From: Trichoplusia ni
Taxonomy: Eukaryota > Arthropoda > Insecta > Lepidoptera > Noctuidae
Assembly (NCBI RefSeq): GCF_003590095.1
Contig: NC_039486.1
Span: 7,562,336-7,626,335 of the forward strand
DNA length: 64,000 bases
Reading direction: 5' to 3'
Part shown: positions 59,201 through 64,000 of the stretch, piece after piece
Layout of the letters: every line of letters starts with the position of its first letter
How positions within the stretch are numbered: position 1 is the stretch's first letter
Notes under the pieces: generated by a model
Database searches by the model: none
Told to the model about the DNA's origin: nothing
Seen by the model: only the letters and a program-made list of their open reading frames with translations
Program-made: the position numbers and the translations under genes

Positions 59201-62200
59201 AGGTGGCGGTGCTGCCCGGCTCCTGCAGCGCCTGCTCGTCGTTGTGCGCCAGCAGCGTGCTCCACGTTATACCGTCCGTCGACATCTACACAAAGTATTA
59301 TTCATTGTTAGTGCCTTGAATAACGCAAGACCAGAGAGGACATTAGCAACTTTTGAATCCGTGAAAGTACTATAATGTGGACACCAATCTCTCTCATTTA
59401 AATACAACATATATCACACTTACTTGGAATAACCAGTTTCTGAGTGCTGACCGTCCATAGCCGCGAGCATGTCGTAATGTATACGCGGAAGGCACCACTT
59501 GTAAGCCTAGATCTACTGCTATAAACGCTCGTCTATCATCGTTGGTGTGCACGTTCAGTGGCTCCGGAGACCTTGACAAGGCATCTTCGGCTCGGCCGTA
59601 AGGCAGTTGTCTACCATCGGAGGACCAAACGCTTACTAAGGAGTGAGCACCGGGATTGACCCATTCACAAGTACCCCCATTACTGCCGATAAAGTAAAGA
59701 ATACCATTCTCGTCGAAATCGTGCTGTAAAAAGAATAAAAAAAATATATCAAGTATGTATTTTAGACTATATCCACTATTATGTGGTATGCACAAATGTG
59801 AAACTTACATCATAATTGAACACCATAGGTGCTTCTGTTTTTATCTTTTGCACGAAGTTAAAACTGGTTCGCTCCATGTCGTACCACTGCCTAGCGACTG
59901 ACTTCGCAAGGAACCTCTCTAATTGACGAACTGTAGTCAAAGCCTCGACTTTCAGATTTCTACCAGCGTTGTTTCCATTGTTTGTCGTCGTATCCTCAGT
60001 ACTCTCATCAGTTGCGCGTTCAATGCGTAACCTAAAGAAACAGTCAATGGTTACCAGAAAATAAAAAATACGATTGAATTAACATTTGTCTAACATAAGA
60101 ATTCTATAATGAATGCCGCGAGCAGTACAGCCCCAACGTGATAGCGAACTTCAACGCACCACTAACGGGTGTTGTTTCATAGTGCCGATGTGAAATGTAG
60201 GCTGGTAGTTACCTGATGCGCTTGGTGAGATGGTGCAGCGTGCCGGCGGAGGGCGGCGGCGCGTCGCCCCCCGGCGCGTGCACGGGCAGGCGCTCCACGC
60301 TCTCCAGCACGGCCACCAGGCGTGCCGCCAGCACGCCGCCCGCGCCGCCCGCGCCGCCGCTGCGCGACACCCACGCGCGCACCAGCCGCGCGCGCTCGCC
60401 CGCCTGCCCCGGGCTGTCTGCGCACACGCACCATACATACACATTAGACTTGCTAACTTAGGACTGGAGTGACGAAGCAACGTGCCTCTGCGTCTGTTAT
60501 ACCTAAATATTCGTATTCATGTGTAAGTGAGACCTATGTATGTCTCAAAGATGATTTGCGACAGCAAACGTATCCAATAGCGTGAGCTGTCGCAACTCCA
60601 AAAATTTTGCGAAGATATATAGTTATTTTTAGTATTTACTTCTGCGTATTTATGTGCAAATGAGGCTATTGTTTCAAAACAGCGATACAAATGCGTATGT
60701 TGTCGCAACTTTCACCAAATAGCGATTCAAAACCTAACTTTCTAATAAATCACAGTTCAATAAAAAAAGCGGAAGGCGCACGTATCTTCTTTTTTGTGCT
60801 GGTCATCAGTCATTGACAATGAGTACGCATCCACCCACAATATGCCATATCACAACCAAGCAATAAACAAACAACCTTGTTCTTAAATTTTAACTACACG
60901 TGATCACCAGCTTTTTGTTTTCTGTTTTGAATTTAAACAATTACTGCCCCATTTTATTTTAACTAACAACAGAAAACACTTTTCCTTTTATTACATTCTT
61001 ACTTACCATTAGCTTGCGGCGACAGTACTTGTAATAGCGAAGGTGCGAGACCAGATGACTGTAACTCGTACGCAGAGAGCAGTTCATCACCACACAAGAG
61101 CTCTGTCAGTTGTTCCAGAGACTCGTTCAATTCCCTTTGCCAATCATCTGTATGCAGAAATTGAAAAGTTAATAATCTCAATCATGTAAATATGTAATTA
61201 TAACAAACATTAAAAGTAGGTATACTGACCAGTAGGCTGCGTAGCTAGACGCTGCATTCGCGCCAGTAAGGCCCGCAGTCTTGCTACAGGTGGACGTGGC
61301 TGACGAGTAGCAGCGTTCGCCAAGTGTCGTGAATAAAGTGCACGAGCACGTTCGCATACCTAAAAACACAAAAAAAAGTTATACCACAGTAATCAAATTC
61401 AAAACCAAGGCTAGCTAACATCTTGATTTAAAAAAATTGGGCGTCATGAATCTCTATGCTTATCAGTACCTGAGCTTTGAGAGCTTCAGCCTTGGCAGCC
61501 AGTCTTGATCGACTGACGTTAACAGCATTGTGGGGCGTCACCGTCCTTCGGTCAGTCCAGCCGCTCGCCAACTCCGGCCCTAAGATAAATCATAGTATTT
61601 TAAGTAAGCTTACAAAATACATCGTTATTAGATAAGCAATCAAAATTATTTGTCGTAGTGCGTTTCAGTACATTTTATATTTTATTTATATCATGTTTAC
61701 CTAAAAATGTCTCCGCTGTAAATGAATGTTTAGTGCCCCTGTTAGACTCGAAGATAAATCCTGGCAAATCTTCTCGCAGTATCGTAGTTTGCTGTTGTCC
61801 ATCCGTATTGTGAATTTGAAGTTCTTTTTCCCTGTAATATAAGTATGAATTATTATGATAACTGTCTTGTGGATTCATAATAATTTATTTATCTGAATTA
61901 ATATCAGTTTACGCACGAGTATTATATATATGTTAACAATGTGATCATGTTACGTACTTTTTACATGACAGAGCCCAGTTTCCAATAATTAATTTAGCTG
62001 CTCCGGGTTTGGATAAAATTGGTTGTGGAACCGTATTTTTCACTGAAGCACGTGCTCTTTGGAGTTTATCAATAAATTCACCACGATTTTCTGTAAAAAA
62101 ATCGAAAGTTAGGGCATCGACAAATATTTTTAAAGCAGTTTTTTGTCGTTTTCTGCAAAATGACATACCGGTGTTGTCGGTCTGATGTTCGGGGCTGCCG

Positions 62201-64000
62201 CTAGAGTACATGGTGGCGAGTTTTCCGTCGAGGAGGAAGCGGAACCATCCGTTGCTGCCCGTGCTGAGCTCGAGCGCGGCCGCGTCGCTCCACACGTACA
62301 GCGCGTCGCGCCCGCGGCACAGCGACCACTCCGCCCACGAGTAACCCACGCCGCTTGACAAGCAGGAAGCGTCTTCACTGCAGCCTGCACACGCAATAGT
62401 TTACATGAAAAGTGACACGATATAAACGCTTTAAGGGTAAAGCCGTGACCTAGACTAGTTAAATGCTCAATTTTCTTTATATGGGAAGCCTGCGCCCAGG
62501 TGAGGGACCCTTGTTACTAAGTTCTGTGAACATGACTTTAAAAGGAGTTAGCTTTTGTCGAACATGAATTATTTGTATTACTTGTTTAGTACCTTTAAAA
62601 AACCCTATGTCTTACCGGGAATATTAGAATTTTCACTATCAGATGTCAGAAATGCAGCTGGAGCTGCAGCCAAGCCTTCGACCTTGCTAAATACGCCGAG
62701 CCGTGCGAACTGTTCCAGGTATATGTCCGAGGCTTTCACCATCAACTCTTCAGCGATCCCAAGCACGATAAGATGGCCGTCATCGTCATCCTAAATTAAA
62801 CAACAATTAAATAGCTATAGAATACATCATATTATACTTCATTACTTTACAAGTTACTTTTTTATTTTCCCACGTTTATTTGTAGTTGGATTCCACTTTA
62901 TATTTAAGGTTTTATATTAGTTTTTTTAATGTTCGCATTTATATTATCTATTATATTATTTTATTTTATTTAAAAGCATCAATAAAACAAATTTGTGACT
63001 ATTTTTTAATATTATATACCCCTAATCGTGACAACAACATCAAAATCTAATTAATGTGATTAATATAATAAACAATTATGAGCAGACTTATTTATACATA
63101 ACAAGGAAAAAACACAAAACAAAACCAATCAAAGGGGTACATTAAACACAGAAAATAAACACAAAGGATTTTTTGATGCAAGTAAGTTTCGATGGTGTGA
63201 TGTCTTTACATAGATGTAGATGCTTTTAAGAAATAAATGATATGAGAAGAACAAGAACTCAGAATTTAATACCAACTGAACACATCATAAATTAGTGTTT
63301 TAATTCCGATGGAAATGACTTTTGTAATTCATTAATAAGTTTAGCTATTCTAAGCTGAGCACAGTTGATGGCATCGTCAGACGGATTCCGGCCACAACGG
63401 GGATCGTAAATGATACATAAAAAATCCGTGCGACGGTGTCTCAAGCAATGATTAGGTTACGGCTCTAAAACGGTTGATCAGTTCCGCAACATGGTTGGGT
63501 CGATTCAAAGGAAACATCTATAAAACGAGTAGATACATTATCAAGTTGAATCGAGAATCAGACATTTTAGAGCCGGGCGCAGTTGCACTGCGCGGGAGGA
63601 GCATCACACCATCGGAACGTTACCGCAGGCGGGCGGATATAGCGGCTGCGCAGCACTCGCGCCGGGCCGCGCCGCCACGCGCCCAGCTCGCCCTGGCACA
63701 CACAACGGAAGCCCGCGTCATATGCCGTTGTCCAGGTATACATCATCATATCTAACTTATGTAAGCCTCTCACCATATGCCCATAATATACAAAACTCAA
63801 ATAAGCCTCGAATTTCCATCTATCAGTGTATAATATAGGGTACGAATAATAGCTAACATTGTCGTAAATAATCAAATCGCCAATTGTAGATTCGTTTCTC
63901 GTAGTGTGCCTTATATTCGTTTCTTAGGCATTTCGTAAAGACATGCAAATATAAAAGTATATGCGGAGTACTCACGGCGTTGTCGAGCACGGCGGCCACG
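51374..64000 (-). CDS. HECTD1: E3 ubiquitin ligase HECTD1, C-terminal 1,837 codons (34 exons, 5' end beyond window)
   Basis: An animal HECT-domain ubiquitin ligase. Exons (read right to left): 63976-64000 (partial), 62616-62790, 62169-62384, 61958-62090, 61701-61831, 61470-61579, 61230-61359, 61007-61147, 60213-60417, 59809-60031, 59424-59723, 59088-59285, 58499-58776, 57978-58146, 57750-57888, 57381-57550, 56829-56963, 56450-56557, 56193-56305, 55916-56051, 55583-55708, 54946-55129, 54580-54829, 54360-54439, 54051-54240, 53693-53833, 53449-53572, 53095-53299, 52875-52999, 52633-52748, 52342-52555, 51867-52108, 51596-51740, 51374-51511. All junctions are GT-AG and phases agree throughout. Segments such as GSNGWFRFLLDGKLATMYSS, ASGQSHYLSLSGLEIYG and PPGGLANLHPRLTVVRK match HECTD1, and not the related TRIP12. 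The N-terminal ARM and ankyrin part (about 700 residues in the human protein) lies outside the window. Confidence 0.95.
53449..57888 (-). CDS. HECTD1: HECTD1 middle region: Ser/acidic linker and pre-HECT segment
   Basis: These exons run from the Ser/Thr-rich linker after the MIB/HERC2 domain (57750-57888, 57381-57550), through ALTLSLTSTSSESEQ (55916-56051), an acidic stretch LEDDDEGDDALDSDKENE (55583-55708) and WDDDFVLKRQFSALIPAFDP (54946-55129), to ETRQMFFACTAFGTSRTIVW (53693-53833). These blocks match HECTD1 in order. Between exons 54360-54439 and 54051-54240 I do not find the K-box-like stretch (human GTDELPKNDLI...) that I recall from vertebrate HECTD1, although the reading frame is continuous. 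Exon 55583-55708 has two possible in-frame donors, three bases apart. Confidence 0.88.
57003..57060. repeat. CA-rich microsatellite in a HECTD1 intron
   Basis: An interrupted (CA)n tract ('gcacacgcacgctcgcacacacacacacgcatcc') lies just upstream (in gene sense) of exon 56829-56963. It sits in a GC-rich patch that extends beyond the exon on that side. Confidence 0.7.
57978..58776 (-). CDS. HECTD1: HECTD1 MIB/HERC2 domain (two exons) with Gly/Ala-rich lead-in
   Basis: Exon 58499-58776 ends with the first half of the MIB/HERC2 domain (GARVLRGPDWKWRDQDG, then LGTVTSDLHNGWVDV) and exon 57978-58146 supplies the rest (RWDHGGRNSYRMGAEGKFDL). The domain is a substrate- or partner-binding fold shared with MIB1/2 and HERC2. 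Just before it is a run of about 30 Gly and Ala residues (roughly codons 24-45 of the exon) encoded by almost pure GC, an insect-specific expansion as far as I can tell. In the human protein the corresponding linker is short and not Gly/Ala-rich. Confidence 0.92.
58330..58475. repeat. SINE-like repeat end and perfect 15-bp hairpin in a HECTD1 intron
   Basis: Bases 58362-58376 and 58381-58395 are perfect reverse complements (cggatgttcaggttt / aaacctgaacatccg) around the loop gact. They are followed by 'gagtgggtgtccatgaggaatcccc' and an A-run, sharing the end 'gggtgtccatgag' with the repeat at 40180-40432. The A-run directly precedes exon 58499-58776 on the genomic + strand. This looks like an intronic insertion of that repeat. 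Confidence 0.65.
59088..60031 (-). CDS. HECTD1: HECTD1 SUN-type (Sad1/UNC-like) domain exons
   Basis: Exon 59809-60031 carries the block VARQWYDMERTSFNFVQKIK. Exon 59424-59723 carries HDFDENGILYFIGSNGGTCE, QLPYGRAEDALSRS and PSAYTLRHARGYGRSALRNW. Exon 59088-59285 carries EPGSTATWRL and NASGQSHYLSLSGLEIYG. Together they form the galactose-binding-like SUN domain of HECTD1, which recognises partners in the human protein family. Conservation is high, and all exon phases are 0 here, so exon skipping would keep the frame. Confidence 0.92.
61007..62790 (-). CDS. HECTD1: HECTD1 region N-terminal to the SUN domain
   Basis: Seven exons encode the stretch from DDDDGHLIVLGIAEELM (62616-62790) through the most conserved block, GSNGWFRFLLDGKLATMYSS (62169-62384), GEFIDKLQRARASVKN, IHNTDGQQQTTILREDLPGF and FIFESNRGTKHSFTAET (61701-61831), to ELLCGDELLSAYELQSSGLA (61007-61147). 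The blocks follow human HECTD1 in order with no gaps in phase. There is no named Pfam domain here that I can state with confidence, but the GSNGWFRF block is diagnostic for HECTD1. Confidence 0.9.
63624..63692 (-). CDS. HECTD1: Candidate 23-codon cassette exon of HECTD1
   Basis: Within the 1.2-kb intron between exons 63976-64000 and 62616-62790 lies a GC-rich island. On the - strand it has an acceptor after a T/G-rich tract (gttgtgtgtgccag) and a donor (gcg/gtaacg). The 69-base interval is open in the frame of the neighbours and begins and ends in phase 0. Included, it would add GELGAWRRGPARVLRSRYIR plus PPA between VLDNA and DDDDGH, a place where human HECTD1 has no insertion. It may be an alternative or lineage-specific exon, or a chance pattern in a GC patch. 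Confidence 0.3.

Noticed and set aside
1..64000. CRISPR array, bacterial operon or prophage
   Set aside because: Spliced exons, TATA promoters, polyadenylation signals and SINEs show animal nuclear DNA. No spaced direct repeats of the CRISPR kind are present.

Overview
The window reads as nuclear DNA of a moth or butterfly. It is AT-rich with compact GC-rich exons, it contains short dispersed repeats of kinds I associate with lepidopteran genomes (a tRNA-headed SINE, 'gttgcccgcgacttcgtcc'-type repeat ends, 'ccccaacgtaaaggg'-type repeats), and its one long spliced gene matches the animal E3 ligase HECTD1 exon by exon. I cannot name the species from the sequence alone.

Layout. Bases 1-25,880 are largely gene-free. 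They hold one 5'-truncated non-LTR retrotransposon with an intact reverse transcriptase frame (about 13,927-15,816), several dispersed repeats and hairpins, a diverged inverted pair of about 76-bp elements 4.3 kb apart (4,224 and 8,525), and a few GC islands that could be unrecognised exons. Bases 25,885-48,390 hold a family of five intact, single-exon genes for small secreted proteins very rich in His, Gly, Lys and Glu. Three are on the + strand (25,961; 31,372; 35,344) and two on the - strand (44,366; 47,529), so the two groups face each other across an 8.3-kb gap full of repeats. Each gene has a TATA box 55-80 bp before its ATG, which decides the true starts, and each product has a signal peptide. 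Four of the five have a furin-type R-X-[KR]-R site just after it. Bases 51,374-64,000 hold the 3' part of HECTD1 on the - strand: 34 exons joining without a break into about 1,837 codons. They cover the SUN-type and MIB/HERC2 domains and the complete HECT domain. The N-terminal ARM and ankyrin part lies beyond the right edge.

How the parts relate. The five His-rich genes look like one locus made by local duplication and inversion, and probably act together outside the cell. Their composition suggests metal binding or histidine-quinone cross-linking in cuticle, but that is inference from composition and family resemblance. Three of the promoters carry a CAAGGTCA or CAAGGTTG element of the FTZ-F1 type, which would fit moult-timed expression. 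HECTD1 is an unrelated housekeeping neighbour. The most novel points are the His-rich array with its conserved prepropeptide, promoter element and core block; a candidate 23-codon cassette exon in HECTD1; the extreme exon-to-exon GC patchwork of that gene; and the unexplained inverted and palindromic elements in the noncoding DNA.
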